Shown here: positions 20,048-30,017 of the stretch, piece after piece
Layout: each line of letters starts with the position of its first letter
Position numbering within the stretch: the first letter of the stretch is position 1
Assembly (NCBI RefSeq): GCF_943193155.1
Contig: NZ_CALPDB010000002.1
Span: 62,001 to 126,000 of the forward strand
Origin: Veillonella intestinalis
GTDB lineage: Bacteria; Bacillota; Negativicutes; Veillonellales; Veillonellaceae
Direction of reading: 5' to 3'
DNA: 64,000 nt
The notes under the pieces: generated by a model
Databases searched by the model: none
What the model saw: only the letters and a program-made list of their open reading frames with translations
Told to the model about the DNA's origin: nothing
Made by a program: the position numbers and the translations under genes

Positions 20048-23000
20048 TACATATCCTCCTCTATATCATCAAAGGCTACTGTTAATAATCGTGAAACGCC
20101 TCGTTCTACCATTGTCACCCCTTGTAATACTAAAGCCGCTTCCATAGTCCGCTTACGATGCGATACAACAATAAATTGTGTATCAGCCCCTAAACGCTGC
20201 AAATAACTGCCAAATCGTTCTACGTTTGCTTCATCTAAAGCAGCATCTACTTCATCAAGTACGCAAAATGGAGCAGGTCGATAGTCTAAGAATGAGAACA
20301 ATAAAGCAATAACTGTTAAAGCTCGTTCACCGCCAGACAATAATGTTAATTGCTGACGTTTTTTACCAGGTGGCTGTATATAAAAATCAATCCCACTAGT
20401 TAAAATATTATCTGCATCAGTTAATACAATTTGTGCCGTACCGCCCCCAAACAATTGACTAAACACCGCTTGGAATCGGTCCCCTACTATATCTAAGACT
20501 TCACTAAGTTGAGTCGACATTGCTTTATCAATCTCCGCAATAACAGACTCAAGCTGTTGTTTCGCTAATTCTAAATCAGACCGCTGTTCTTCGTAAAAAC
20601 TTTGCTTTTTTAACGCTTCTTCATATTCAGCAACTGCTTCAGGGTTAATAGGCCCCAATGCTTCTAATTGAGCTTGTAATTGGCCTTGTGCTAAACGCCA
20701 ATCCCCAACAGCGCCCTCTAAATGAAGTGATTGTGCCTCCTCTTTCGTAAAGCCTAACTCACCGATTTTAGCCACCGCTTGGGTACTGTTCATTTCATAT
20801 TTAGCCAACTGCCCTTCCATCTGCAATAATCGCTGTTGAATACGCTTTTGTCGTACATCTAAATCATTACGTCGAGTAGCTAATTCTTCTAAATTCTGCT
20901 TTTGAGTACTATGCAATTCATAGAGGGATTGTCGCTCTTTTTGCAAAGCCCCTGACTTTGACGCCTGTGTAGCATAGGTTTCAGTTAAATGTGACAACTG
21001 TTGTGGCAACGTTATATCCACTAACTCAGTTTGCCTCATTAACTGTTCTTGTAAAGGCTTCATTTTAGCGGTATTCGCCTCAATAGCAGCCTGCCATTCA
21101 GCAATTTGACTTTGTCTATATACCTGTTGTTGACGACTTTGTTCATAAGCCAAACGGGCTTCATTCCATATGGCATTTGCTTCCCCTTGCGCCTGCTGAG
21201 CTGCTTCTAATTGAGCTAATGTAACACTACCTTCACCAGCCTCAGTCAATTTTATCTGCAAAGCTTGTAAACTAGCCTCCCCCGCTTTTAGCTGACCCTC
21301 AATAGTCTGCTGGGTATCTTCCAAAATTTTCACTTTAGTTGTATTTTCAACCACTAAGCGCTCTTTACGAGCCTTACGCTCACCCAAGGTTTGACATAAA
21401 GTCTGTGCTGTTAATAATAAGGTATGTAATTCGTCCCAACTATCTTTTTCAGCCTCCATAGTAGCGGTTAACGCTTCTATGTCTTGCTCTTTTTTTTGTA
21501 TGGTAGTTTGATCGGCCTCTATCTTCTGTTGCAAAGTTGTAAGTTTTGTTGTAAGGGTCGTAAGCTCTTCTTTACGAGCCATGACAGAGGCTTTGCGACG
21601 CTTAGTCACACCACCTGATAAAGAGCCACCAGGCTGAAATTGTTCGCCTCCTAAAGTAACAATACGCAACTGTTGTTTGTATTTTTTTTGTAACTCTATT
21701 GCTCGTTCCATAGACTCAACAACGATGGTACGGCCTAATAAATATGTAAAAATCCCTTTATATGTATCGTCAAAAGTAATACAATCAACGGCACGCCCTA
21801 GTACACCAACTTCAGCTAATGCAGGGGTCTCAAGGGCATGACCTTTTACCGTTTCAAGGGGTAAAAAAGTAACGCGGCCACCCTGTGTTCGTTTTAAATA
21901 AGCAATACAATCTGCAGCGACTCGACTTGTACTAGCAACTATGTGATTAATACTACCACCTAAAGCAATATCTAGGGCCGTTACAAACTTAGGCTCTACT
22001 GTAAATAAATCACCAATGGCCCCATGCAAATCCTTACGCCAGCTTTCGTTAGCTTGTAAAGCATTACGCGTACCTTCTGCATAGCCTTCATGTTGCTCTG
22101 CCCACTGGGCCAATACTTGTAAACGCCCTTCTAATTGTTGTTCTTCACGGCGACTCGCTTGATTTTCTTTTTCCAATTGTTGACGACTAGTCCGCAATTC
22201 ATTTAACGCATTTTGCTGTGTTTGACGAACTGCTTCTTGTTCTTTCTTACTAGCTTCCAAACGCTGTTGCTTCGCTAAGGCCGCTCCTTCTTCCACAGCG
22301 ACGTCGGCTACTTCTTGGGTCAAAACTTCTACTAATTTCCGCCCTTCTTGCAACTCATCGGCTACACGCTGCAATTCAGACCGATATTTTTCAACTCGTC
22401 CTACTAAACTTAGTTGCTCTTCATGGCGACTAGCCGCTTCTTTTTGCACAGCTTGAAAGGCTTGCTGTACCTCTTGCAAGGTAGCTTTAGCTATTTCATA
22501 AGCATCTTCTTTTTGATGTACCACTTCCGCCTGCTTAGCTAATTCAGCTTCACTATCAGCCACTAACTTTTGGTGAACTAATACCTTCTGACTATCGCCC
22601 GCAATAGTCGCTTCCATTTCATGTATGCGATATTGTAGCTCTTGTACCTCTTTTGTAGCAGAACGTAACTGTTCCTCTACCAGCTTCTGCTCCCCTTGCA
22701 ACCGTTCTTCTTCGCGCTGCGCCTGTGCTACCGCTTCTTCACAAGCTCGAAGTGCTAACTGCTGTTCATCATTATGAAGTTTCAAACTTTGTTCGGATGC
22801 AGCTACAGTCGTTAATTCTGTTTGTATTTCAATATCTTCTTGTTCTAAGGCTATCTTTTCATTCTCTTGTTTAGTAAAAAGTCGATCAGCTACCTTAAAA
22901 TCATGAAAAGCCAAAGCCCCATCATATAAGCGTTTTTGCTGACTCAAACGACCATGTTCTTCTGTTTTATCAGCCTTTTCTTTTAGAGGTCCCATTTGTT

Positions 23001-23598
23001 CCTCTAAATTAGCCATTAAATCAGCAACACGCTCCATATTTCGATCAGTCTGCCCCATGCGGCGCAAAGACTCTTCTTTATTCATTTTGAAACGAGCAAT
23101 ACCTGCTACTTCTTCAAAAATTAAACGTCGTTCTTCCGGCTTACTATTTAAAATAGCATCTACTCGATTCTGACCAATAATAGCCATAGAGTCACGACCT
23201 AAGCCTGTATCAGCCAATAAGGCTTGAATATCTTTTAAACGACAAGCTTTTTTATTAATATAAAATTCGCTTTCCCCACTGCGATAAATACGCCGTGTTA
23301 AAGCCACTTCTGCTAAATCAGGATGTAATCGTTTATCACTATTATCAAAGATTAACGTTACTTCAGCCGTACTCATGGGACGACGTTTTTCTGTGCCTGA
23401 AAAAATAATATCTTCTGCTTTTTGACCACGTAATTGGCGTACATTTGATTCACCTAAGACCCAGCGCATAGCATCCGTAATATTACTTTTGCCGCTCCCA
23501 TTTGGGCCTACAATGGCCGTCATGCCTGGTGAAAATTTTACAATTGTTTTATCAGCAAAGGACTTAAATCCCTTTAACTCTAATCGTAAGAGTTGCAT
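20047..23598 (-). CDS. smc: chromosome partition protein SMC
   Basis: 1183-aa SMC ATPase that forms the condensin-like complex with ScpA and ScpB. The N-terminal Walker A is GPNGSGKSNI; long coiled coils at about 170-500 and 670-1010 flank a hinge at about 510-660 (ALDIALGGSINHIV); the C-terminus has the signature LLSGGERALTVIALLFSF and Walker B FCVLDEVDAALDE. The start was placed at the ATG at 23596-23598 (MQLLRLELKGFKSF), which follows AGAAAGGTGG; the longer reading frame adds eight residues without a better site. An extended -10 promoter lies about 50 bp upstream. Confidence 0.96.
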   Translation of the reverse strand: MQLLRLELKGFKSFADKTIVKFSPGMTAIVGPNGSGKSNITDAMRWVLGESNVRQLRGQKAEDIIFSGTEKRRPMSTAEVTLIFDNSDKRLHPDLAEVALTRRIYRSGESEFYINKKACRLKDIQALLADTGLGRDSMAIIGQNRVDAILNSKPEERRLIFEEVAGIARFKMNKEESLRRMGQTDRNMERVADLMANLEEQMGPLKEKADKTEEHGRLSQQKRLYDGALAFHDFKVADRLFTKQENEKIALEQEDIEIQTELTTVAASEQSLKLHNDEQQLALRACEEAVAQAQREEERLQGEQKLVEEQLRSATKEVQELQYRIHEMEATIAGDSQKVLVHQKLVADSEAELAKQAEVVHQKEDAYEIAKATLQEVQQAFQAVQKEAASRHEEQLSLVGRVEKYRSELQRVADELQEGRKLVEVLTQEVADVAVEEGAALAKQQRLEASKKEQEAVRQTQQNALNELRTSRQQLEKENQASRREEQQLEGRLQVLAQWAEQHEGYAEGTRNALQANESWRKDLHGAIGDLFTVEPKFVTALDIALGGSINHIVASTSRVAADCIAYLKRTQGGRVTFLPLETVKGHALETPALAEVGVLGRAVDCITFDDTYKGIFTYLLGRTIVVESMERAIELQKKYKQQLRIVTLGGEQFQPGGSLSGGVTKRRKASVMARKEELTTLTTKLTTLQQKIEADQTTIQKKEQDIEALTATMEAEKDSWDELHTLLLTAQTLCQTLGERKARKERLVVENTTKVKILEDTQQTIEGQLKAGEASLQALQIKLTEAGEGSVTLAQLEAAQQAQGEANAIWNEARLAYEQSRQQQVYRQSQIAEWQAAIEANTAKMKPLQEQLMRQTELVDITLPQQLSHLTETYATQASKSGALQKERQSLYELHSTQKQNLEELATRRNDLDVRQKRIQQRLLQMEGQLAKYEMNSTQAVAKIGELGFTKEEAQSLHLEGAVGDWRLAQGQLQAQLEALGPINPEAVAEYEEALKKQSFYEEQRSDLELAKQQLESVIAEIDKAMSTQLSEVLDIVGDRFQAVFSQLFGGGTAQIVLTDADNILTSGIDFYIQPPGKKRQQLTLLSGGERALTVIALLFSFLDYRPAPFCVLDEVDAALDEANVERFGSYLQRLGADTQFIVVSHRKRTMEAALVLQGVTMVERGVSRLLTVAFDDIEEDM

Positions 23599-23647
23599 GC
23601 TAACCACCTTTCTGTGAGTCAAAAATTCTTATAATAACGTACCTTTT

Positions 23648-23656
23648 ATTATACCA
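23648..23656 (-). promoter_or_regulatory. extended -10 promoter candidate for smc
   Basis: Minus-strand TGGTATAAT overlaps the stop of the radical SAM gene and lies 50 bp before the smc start. The same TGTGGTATAAT context occurs before the nucleoid-associated protein gene (8572-8580). No good -35 is seen. Confidence 0.45.
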
Positions 23657-24914
23657 CAGTATACCTAATATTATCGATAATCAAACACACATTCTCTTTA
23701 TTTTTCGCCATATAACTATGGTTCAGTCCTTCAGTAGTTTTTGCCGCCTTAACTTCATCGCTCGCATCGCCAATCACAAAACCAGTTACTTCCCATTTAG
23801 ACCATATATTTTGAGCCACCTTAGAATCCCATTCACACCACTGCCAATTATACTGACTATATTTTGTAGCAAAATACTTCATATTCCGTTGCTTTTCTCC
23901 ACGCAGTTTCGAAGTCAATGACCGTGGATATATAATGGTAATCAGCTTTTTACGCTGTCTCTGAGAGCCTAAAGTAGAGACAGTATGTGATGCAAACATA
24001 AACTCCGCTTCATGAGCCTGTAATACGCCTTCCAGCTTTTGCTGCCATTGACAATTAACAACCAATTCGCCCATAGCTGGTTCATAAGGTCCGCCCACTA
24101 GGCCGATGCCAGCATCTAATTCTGGCGTACTTTGCAGACCTGTCCGTATTACTTCAATCTGCTTATCTTCAAAATAAGTTTTTAAAAACGCACTATAGGC
24201 TACTGCTTCCTCAACGGTTAAAGGCGTATAAGTCCCTTCAGCTACTGCCTCTGCCAATTCCGTATCAGCAATAACTAATACAGGGTAAATACGTACAAAA
24301 TCAGGCTGTAAACGGCCTACCTTCACTGCCGTAGGCACCAAAGTATGCCAATTTTCACCAGGTAAACCAGGTAATAATTGTATACCTACAGTTAAGCCAC
24401 GTCTTTGTAAACGCCCTACCGCCCCTACAACGTCAGCACTTGTATGCCCTCGTTTAGAGTTAACAAGAATGGTCTCATCCATGGATTGTACTCCTATTTC
24501 AACTGTACTCACCCCATAGGCTACGAGCAAATCAATAGCTTCATCACTTAATGCATCAGGTCGTGTAGAACAACGGATGCCATCAATAAGACCACCTTGT
24601 AAAGCTTCATAAGCAGGCTCTAATAAAGAAATCTGTAATTCTTTGGGTAAAGCAGAAAAACTGCCCCCATAAAAAGCCACTTCCCAGTATTTTAACTCTC
24701 GTTCAGTGCCTATATATTCTTCAATAGTCGCTTTCACATCCACTGCAGTAGCTCGTGCACCACCACTAGAAATCCGATGCTGATTACAAAAAATACATTG
24801 CTGTGGACAACCTGCATGAGGAATATAAAAAGGAATAAGGCCATGCTTTTTCTTTGTTAGACCTTTAGAAGGTACCGCAATATCTGATTTCATTATTTCA
24901 ATGCTTACAGCCAT
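23649..24914 (-). CDS. radical SAM protein, Elp3-like family
   Basis: 421-aa radical SAM enzyme. The cluster motif is HAGCPQQCIFCNQ (CxxxCxxC), followed by the glycine-rich SAM strand VAFYGGSFSALP, TVEIGVQSMDE and GIQLLPGLPGE, typical of the Elp3-like branch. Such a gene is often found beside rnc and smc in Firmicutes, but its substrate is unknown; the Elp3 acetyltransferase domain is absent, and the C-terminal 130 residues resemble nothing I recognise. The ATG at 24912-24914 was preferred over an upstream GTG because GAAAGTGAG lies at a fitting distance. A terminator hairpin ends 22 bp before the start codon. Confidence 0.85.
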   Translation of the reverse strand: MAVSIEIMKSDIAVPSKGLTKKKHGLIPFYIPHAGCPQQCIFCNQHRISSGGARATAVDVKATIEEYIGTERELKYWEVAFYGGSFSALPKELQISLLEPAYEALQGGLIDGIRCSTRPDALSDEAIDLLVAYGVSTVEIGVQSMDETILVNSKRGHTSADVVGAVGRLQRRGLTVGIQLLPGLPGENWHTLVPTAVKVGRLQPDFVRIYPVLVIADTELAEAVAEGTYTPLTVEEAVAYSAFLKTYFEDKQIEVIRTGLQSTPELDAGIGLVGGPYEPAMGELVVNCQWQQKLEGVLQAHEAEFMFASHTVSTLGSQRQRKKLITIIYPRSLTSKLRGEKQRNMKYFATKYSQYNWQWCEWDSKVAQNIWSKWEVTGFVIGDASDEVKAAKTTEGLNHSYMAKNKENVCLIIDNIRYTVV

Positions 24915-24940
24915 AAGATGACTCACTTTCTATACGAAAA

Positions 24941-24961
24941 AGGAGCGGATTAGCCGCTCCT
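24941..24961 (-). terminator. terminator after rnc, end of the fatty-acid operon
   Basis: Perfect 8-bp GC-rich stem (AGGAGCGG and its complement), loop of 5, then TTTTT on the minus strand (24936-24940). It lies 19 bp past the rnc stop and only about 22 bp before the start of the radical SAM gene. Confidence 0.8.
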
Positions 24962-24979
24962 CTATTTACATATACCTAA

Positions 24980-25732
24980 TTATAACTGACAAGCTCGTTT
25001 GCCTTCTAAATAATCTAACGTAACTTGTGCTGCATTTTGTTCTGCTTCTTTTTTACTCTTACCAGTACCTGAACCATAAGCAACGCCTTCAATACGCACT
25101 TCCATGCAAAAAATCTTGTCATGGTCAGGTCCAGACTCACTTAGTAAAGTGTAAACAATTTGCTTTTCCCCATCTTGTTGCACATATTCTTGCAACATTG
25201 TTTTATAATCTTTGCCAAGCTTACCAGCTTTAGCCTTTTCTAAATATCCTTTCAAATGACTCAATACGAACTGTGCTGCTACTTCATAGGAAGTATTTAC
25301 ATATAAAGCGCCTATAACCGCCTCAAATGTATCCGCCAAAATAGAGGCGCGTTCACGGCCACCAGAAGTCGCTTCACCGCGACCTAATAATAAATAGTTG
25401 CCAAAATTTAATTTAGCACTACAAGTAGCTAGTGACGTTTCACAAACAGTAGCTGCCTTTATCTTCGTCAGTTCACCCTCAGTCATTTGAGGATATGTAG
25501 TAAACAGATACTCACCGATAATTAAATCTAATACAGCGTCTCCTAAAAATTCAAGACGCTCATTATGTTTAACGCGAGCTGCTCTATTCTCATTGGCATA
25601 AGACGTATGCGTAAACGCTCTGTCGAGCAAATTAATATCTGTCAAAGGAATCCGCAAACGCGCCACAAGCTCTCGAAGCGCTGCTTCGCGAGCTTGGTGC
25701 GAGATTGTCTTATGAGTCTTACGGCCGCTCAA
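24980..25732 (-). CDS. rnc: ribonuclease III
   Basis: 250-aa double-stranded-RNA endonuclease for rRNA and mRNA processing. The signature NERLEFLGDAVLDLII is at about 44-59, the second acidic pair is in ILADTFEAVIGALYV, and the C-terminal dsRNA-binding domain runs about 175-245 (KTMLQEYVQQ, GTGKSKKEAEQNAAQ). The start is a TTG directly after the fabF stop, with GAGG 5 bp upstream, so translation is coupled to fabF. The gene order fab-acpP-rnc-smc-ftsY matches Bacillus. Confidence 0.95.
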   Translation of the reverse strand: MSGRKTHKTISHQAREAALRELVARLRIPLTDINLLDRAFTHTSYANENRAARVKHNERLEFLGDAVLDLIIGEYLFTTYPQMTEGELTKIKAATVCETSLATCSAKLNFGNYLLLGRGEATSGGRERASILADTFEAVIGALYVNTSYEVAAQFVLSHLKGYLEKAKAGKLGKDYKTMLQEYVQQDGEKQIVYTLLSESGPDHDKIFCMEVRIEGVAYGSGTGKSKKEAEQNAAQVTLDYLEGKRACQL

Positions 25733-26977
25733 TTAGTCCTCGTAACGACGAACTAGTAACGTCGCATTATGTCCGCCAAAACCAAAGGAATTGGAAAGAG
25801 CACAATTAACTTTTAACTCACGAGCTCCTTCTTTTACATAATCCAAATCAAGTTCTGGATCTGGGTTCGTTAAGTTAATAGTTGGGTGAATTTTGCCAGT
25901 TTCAATAGCCATAGCCATTACAATAGCTTCAATAGCACCAGCAGCCCCCAATAAATGGCCTGTCATAGATTTAGTGGAGTTAATTGCTAATGTATTAGCA
26001 TGTTCCCCAAATAATTCTTTGATTGCCATAGTTTCATTCTTGTCATTAAGACCAGTAGATGTACCATGAGCATTGATATAATTAATTTCGCTAGGATCAA
26101 TACCAGCGTCTTTAATTGCCAATTCCATACATTTACGCGCTTGTAAACCACCTGGTGCTGGCGCTGTAATGTGATACGCATCACCATTGCTACCATAACC
26201 AATTACTTCTGCGTAAATATGAGCACCACGAGCTTTCGCATGTTCTAATTCTTCAAGAACAACGATACCTGCCCCTTCACCCATTACAAAACCATCACGG
26301 TCTGCGTCAAATGGACGAGATGCTTTTTCAGGTTCATCATTGCGTGTAGACATTGCTTTCATAGCAGCAAAACCAGCTACAGCCGCTGGAGAAATAGCCG
26401 CTTCAGTACCACCAGCAAACATAATATCAGCATCCCCACGAGCTACGATACGGAATGCATCGCCAATGGAGTTAGTGCCAGAAGCACAAGCAGTAATATC
26501 TGTAATCGCTGGGCCACGAAGACCAAGTTCAATAGATACACGGCCAGATACCATGTTAGCAATCATCATAGGTACAGCAAATGGACTTACACGATTAGGT
26601 CCTTTGTCAAATAACGTTACATATACATCGTGGATAGAGTCAATCCCACCGATACCAGTACCTACTACAGTACCACAACGGTCACGATCTTCTTTATCCA
26701 AATCAAGATCAGAATCGCGCAAAGCAAGAACTGCTGCAGCGATTGCAAATTGAGAGGAACGGTCCATACGACGGGACTCTTTCTTCTCTACACCATATTC
26801 AGTAATATCAAAATCCTTCACTTCACCAGCAATGCGGGTAGCATATTCTGAAGCATCAAAATGCGTAATCGGACCGATACCAGATTTACCTGCTAATAAC
26901 GCTTCATAAAAAGCCTCTTTACCAGTGCCTACAGGCGTTACAGCCCCTAAACCAGTAATAACAACACGTTTTTCCAA
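25733..26977 (-). CDS. fabF: 3-oxoacyl-ACP synthase II
   Basis: 414-aa condensing enzyme that elongates acyl-ACP with malonyl-ACP. The catalytic cysteine is in TACASGTNSIGDAFR; the two histidines are in NAHGTSTGLND and NSTKSMTGHLLGAAG, giving the C-H-H triad of KAS II. The start is a TTG with GAGGTG 6 bp before it. It ends the fab part of the operon and is followed immediately by rnc. Confidence 0.96.
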   Translation of the reverse strand: MEKRVVITGLGAVTPVGTGKEAFYEALLAGKSGIGPITHFDASEYATRIAGEVKDFDITEYGVEKKESRRMDRSSQFAIAAAVLALRDSDLDLDKEDRDRCGTVVGTGIGGIDSIHDVYVTLFDKGPNRVSPFAVPMMIANMVSGRVSIELGLRGPAITDITACASGTNSIGDAFRIVARGDADIMFAGGTEAAISPAAVAGFAAMKAMSTRNDEPEKASRPFDADRDGFVMGEGAGIVVLEELEHAKARGAHIYAEVIGYGSNGDAYHITAPAPGGLQARKCMELAIKDAGIDPSEINYINAHGTSTGLNDKNETMAIKELFGEHANTLAINSTKSMTGHLLGAAGAIEAIVMAMAIETGKIHPTINLTNPDPELDLDYVKEGARELKVNCALSNSFGFGGHNATLLVRRYED

Positions 26978-27015
26978 TTATTTCACCTCACATGTAAACT
27001 ATGCATTGAAATACA

Positions 27016-27972
27016 TTAATCAATCTGGGAAACTTCCTTCAATAAACGAGCGAAAATTTCCTTAACTGGCAAAATCTCATCTACTTTGCGCATATTATTG
27101 CCGGAGAATACTAAACCATTCTCCACATCACCTTGTTGTGCTCGTTCCAGTGCTTTAATTAAACAGAATCTATGAGAGCAATGTTTTAAACAACGATCAC
27201 ATTCAGTTGGTGGTGGTACAGTACCATCCAATACAGTGGTGGCAAATTTGTTGCGTATTGCCTGTCCTGGTAGACCCACTGGACTTTCTATTAACACTAC
27301 ATCTTCCGGTTTCGTTGTACGTACGTACATTTTTTTCAATTCGTCCGATGCATTGCATTCTACACTAGCAGCAAAACGGCTACCCATTTGGACGCCATTA
27401 GCACCTAGCTTAATCATTTCTACAATATCTTTCCCGTCTAACACACCGCCCGCGCCAATTACAGGAATATTTTTAACGGCTTTTACAACTTCAGGTACAA
27501 TTTCACGAGATGAGCGATTCGTACCTAAATGACCGCCTGCTTCACTGCCTTCAACGATGACAGCTGCCGCACCTAATCCTTCGGAAATACGAGCTAATTT
27601 TCCAGAGGACACAATCGGTACAATGGGCGTACCTGATTCTTTCCCCATACCAAACATATCACGAGAAAAACCTGCGCCTGCAACGACAAGGTCAATGCCT
27701 TCTTCAATTGCAGTTTGCACAAGGCCAGCAAAACCAGAGGCTGCTACCATTGCATTTATACCAATAATACCCGTAGGTGATAATTTTCGAGCTAATTTAA
27801 TTTCATAACGTAATTCATCAAATGGCATACCGGAGGCCGCAATGAGACCAATGCCACCTTCATTAGCTACAGCCGCAGCAAGACGTGCTGTAGACAATCT
27901 GATTGCCATGCCACCTTGAATAATGGGCACCTTTGCCACCAGATTTCCTATGCGAAGTTCAGGGAGCTTCAC
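27016..27972 (-). CDS. FMN-dependent nitronate monooxygenase / FabK-like protein
   Basis: 318-aa TIM-barrel flavoprotein of the 2-nitropropane dioxygenase/FabK superfamily. VPIIQGGMAIRLS, EGSEAGGHLG and IPVIGAGGVLDG, NGVQMGSRF mark the FMN and phosphate-binding loops. The C-terminal CDRCLKHCSHRFCLIKAL stretch, with four cysteines, is not present in the FabK proteins of this window and could bind a metal. Its place between acpP and fabF suggests a lipid role (enoyl reduction or removal of a toxic nitronate), but the true substrate is open. The start is a GTG after AGGAGG. Confidence 0.8.
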   Translation of the reverse strand: MKLPELRIGNLVAKVPIIQGGMAIRLSTARLAAAVANEGGIGLIAASGMPFDELRYEIKLARKLSPTGIIGINAMVAASGFAGLVQTAIEEGIDLVVAGAGFSRDMFGMGKESGTPIVPIVSSGKLARISEGLGAAAVIVEGSEAGGHLGTNRSSREIVPEVVKAVKNIPVIGAGGVLDGKDIVEMIKLGANGVQMGSRFAASVECNASDELKKMYVRTTKPEDVVLIESPVGLPGQAIRNKFATTVLDGTVPPPTECDRCLKHCSHRFCLIKALERAQQGDVENGLVFSGNNMRKVDEILPVKEIFARLLKEVSQID

Positions 27973-28036
27973 TATAAATTCCTCCTGTTACGTATACCGA
28001 CTAGGGGGCGTACAGCCCCCTAACGGTGCACAAGTC

Positions 28037-28273
28037 TTACGCTTCTTTGATAGAATCGATGTATTCTACCGTATCTTTCACTGTTTTAATTTTTTCAGCT
28101 ACATCATCAGGAATTTCAACATTGAATTCTTCTTCGAAAGCCATGATCAATTCAACGATGTCTAAGGAGTCAGCTCCTAAGTCGTCAATGAATGTAGAAT
28201 CAATCTTAACTTCAGCTTCGTCAACGCCTAACTGTTCCACAACGATCGCTTTTACTTTATCAAACGTGGTCAT
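28037..28273 (-). CDS. acpP: acyl carrier protein
   Basis: 78-aa acidic carrier protein; the phosphopantetheine is attached to Ser in [15 protein letters not shown]. The start was set at the ATG at 28271-28273 ([10 protein letters not shown]), which has AAGGAGGTG at 28285-28293; the longer frame would begin inside that site. It lies between fabG and the NMO gene, and the strong ribosome binding site fits the high demand for ACP. Confidence 0.97.
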   Translation of the reverse strand: MTTFDKVKAIVVEQLGVDEAEVKIDSTFIDDLGADSLDIVELIMAFEEEFNVEIPDDVAEKIKTVKDTVEYIDSIKEA

Positions 28274-28313
28274 TGTGATTTCACCTCCTTTCACTATTGC
28301 ACTATATATGTAC

Positions 28314-29057
28314 CTACATCACCATGCCACCATCAACATTAATGACTTGACCAGTAATGTAACTTGCCATATCACTTGCTAAGAAGGTAGCTACTACAGC
28401 TACTTCTTCTGGTTCAGCCATACGTCCTAATGGAATTGTCTGAACCATTGCTTCTTTCACTTTATCAGGTAAAACATCTGTCATATCAGTGTGAATAAAA
28501 CCTGGTGCAATCGCATTTACCGTAATACCACGGCTTGCCAATTCTTTAGCACAAGTTTTAGTAAAACCAATTACCCCTGCTTTAGAAGCACTATAATTAG
28601 CTTGACCAGCATTACCAGTCACACCAACTACAGATGTCATATTTACAATTTTACCACTACGCTGTTTCATCATAATTTTTGAAACGGCTTTGGTTACAAG
28701 ATATACGCCTTTAAGATTGATGTTCATAACATCATCCCAGTCATTGTCTTTCATGCGCATAAGCAAGACATCACGAGTGATACCTGCATTATTCACTAAA
28801 ATATCAATACGACCAAATGCTGTATGAGCTTCTTCAACCATAGCAGCCACTTCTTCAGCATTGCCTACATTAGCTTTTACTTTAATCGCTTTGCGACCAA
28901 GCGCTAAAATAGCATCTACTGTTTCTTGCGCAGCGCCTTCACTGCCACTGTAGTTTACAACTACATCAGCCCCTTGCTTTGCCATTAAAATAGCAATCGC
29001 ACGGCCAATACCACGAGAAGCACCTGTTACTAAAGCAACTTTATCTGTTAAATGCAT
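28314..29057 (-). CDS. fabG: 3-oxoacyl-ACP reductase
   Basis: 247-aa NADPH-dependent short-chain dehydrogenase for the first reduction of each elongation round. [12 protein letters not shown] binds the cofactor, NNAGITRD is the NNAG motif, and the catalytic Ser and YSASK are in the middle. The start was placed at the ATG at 29055-29057 ([10 protein letters not shown]), 1 bp past the fabD stop with GGGGG upstream; the longer frame would overlap fabD. Confidence 0.96.
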   Translation of the reverse strand: MHLTDKVALVTGASRGIGRAIAILMAKQGADVVVNYSGSEGAAQETVDAILALGRKAIKVKANVGNAEEVAAMVEEAHTAFGRIDILVNNAGITRDVLLMRMKDNDWDDVMNINLKGVYLVTKAVSKIMMKQRSGKIVNMTSVVGVTGNAGQANYSASKAGVIGFTKTCAKELASRGITVNAIAPGFIHTDMTDVLPDKVKEAMVQTIPLGRMAEPEEVAVVATFLASDMASYITGQVINVDGGMVM

Positions 29058-29058
29058 T

Positions 29059-30000
29059 TTATCGAACCCCCTGTAAAAATTCAAGAGTTTTTGCTAAGGA
29101 ATCTACATCTTCAACATTCGCTAATTGCATTTCCTTATTAATCTTCTTCGTAAACCCAGTTAATACTTTACCTGGACCTACTTCTACAAATGCACCAACA
29201 CCTTCATTAATCATAGTTGCTACACAGTCTTCCCAAAGTACTGGATGAGCAGCTTGCACTACAAGAGATTTTTTAATAGCATTGGCATCGGTTAAAATTT
29301 CACCAGTTACATTGACGACTACTGGAATCGCTGCATCGTTTACAGTAATTTTGTCTAATTCTTCTTTCAAACGAGCAGCTGCTGGTTCCATTAAACGACT
29401 ATGGAATGGAGCACTTACCGGTAACATAACAGCCCGTTTAGCGCCTGCTGCTTTCATTTCTTCCGCTGCTTTTTCTACCGCTGCAGTAGCACCAGCAATA
29501 ACGATTTGACCTGGGCAGTTAAAATTAACCGCTTGTACAGAACCTACTTCGTTATTAATTTTTTCACAAATAGCTACTACTTCTTCACGAGGTAAGGCTA
29601 AAATAGCTGCCATAGCACCTTCGCCTAATGGCACAGCATCTTGCATGAATTCGCCACGTTTATGAACAACGTATACGGCATCTTTAAAATCAAGGACACC
29701 TGCTGCAACTAAAGCACTATATTCACCTAAGCTATGACCACCTACAATATCAGGAGTAAAGCCTTTTTCTTTGAGTATTTCATAACATGCTACACTAGCT
29801 GTCAAAATAGCTGGCTGTGTATTAGCAGTCTTAACTAATTCAGTATCAGGTCCTTCAAAGCATAATTTAGAAATAGAATAACCTAATGCTTCATCTGCTT
29901 CAGCAAAACGCTGTTTTACAATGTCATATTCATTGTATAAATCTTGAAGCATACCTACTTTTTGAGAACCTTGGCCAGGAAATACAAATGCTGTTTTCAC
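29059..30000 (-). CDS. fabD: malonyl-CoA:ACP transacylase
   Basis: 313-aa acyltransferase that charges ACP with malonate. The nucleophile elbow is GGHSLGEYSALVAAG, the N-terminal FPGQGSQKVGML loop supplies the oxyanion region, and the catalytic His is in VSAPFHSRLM. It sits between fabK and fabG, spaced by 17 and 1 bp. Confidence 0.96.
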   Translation of the reverse strand: MKTAFVFPGQGSQKVGMLQDLYNEYDIVKQRFAEADEALGYSISKLCFEGPDTELVKTANTQPAILTASVACYEILKEKGFTPDIVGGHSLGEYSALVAAGVLDFKDAVYVVHKRGEFMQDAVPLGEGAMAAILALPREEVVAICEKINNEVGSVQAVNFNCPGQIVIAGATAAVEKAAEEMKAAGAKRAVMLPVSAPFHSRLMEPAAARLKEELDKITVNDAAIPVVVNVTGEILTDANAIKKSLVVQAAHPVLWEDCVATMINEGVGAFVEVGPGKVLTGFTKKINKEMQLANVEDVDSLAKTLEFLQGVR

Positions 30001-30017
30001 TAGTAACGCCTCCTGTA

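Noticed and set aside
26340-26753. 137-codon plus-strand frame opposite fabF
   Set aside because: Antisense shadow of fabF, with no start signal or promoter.
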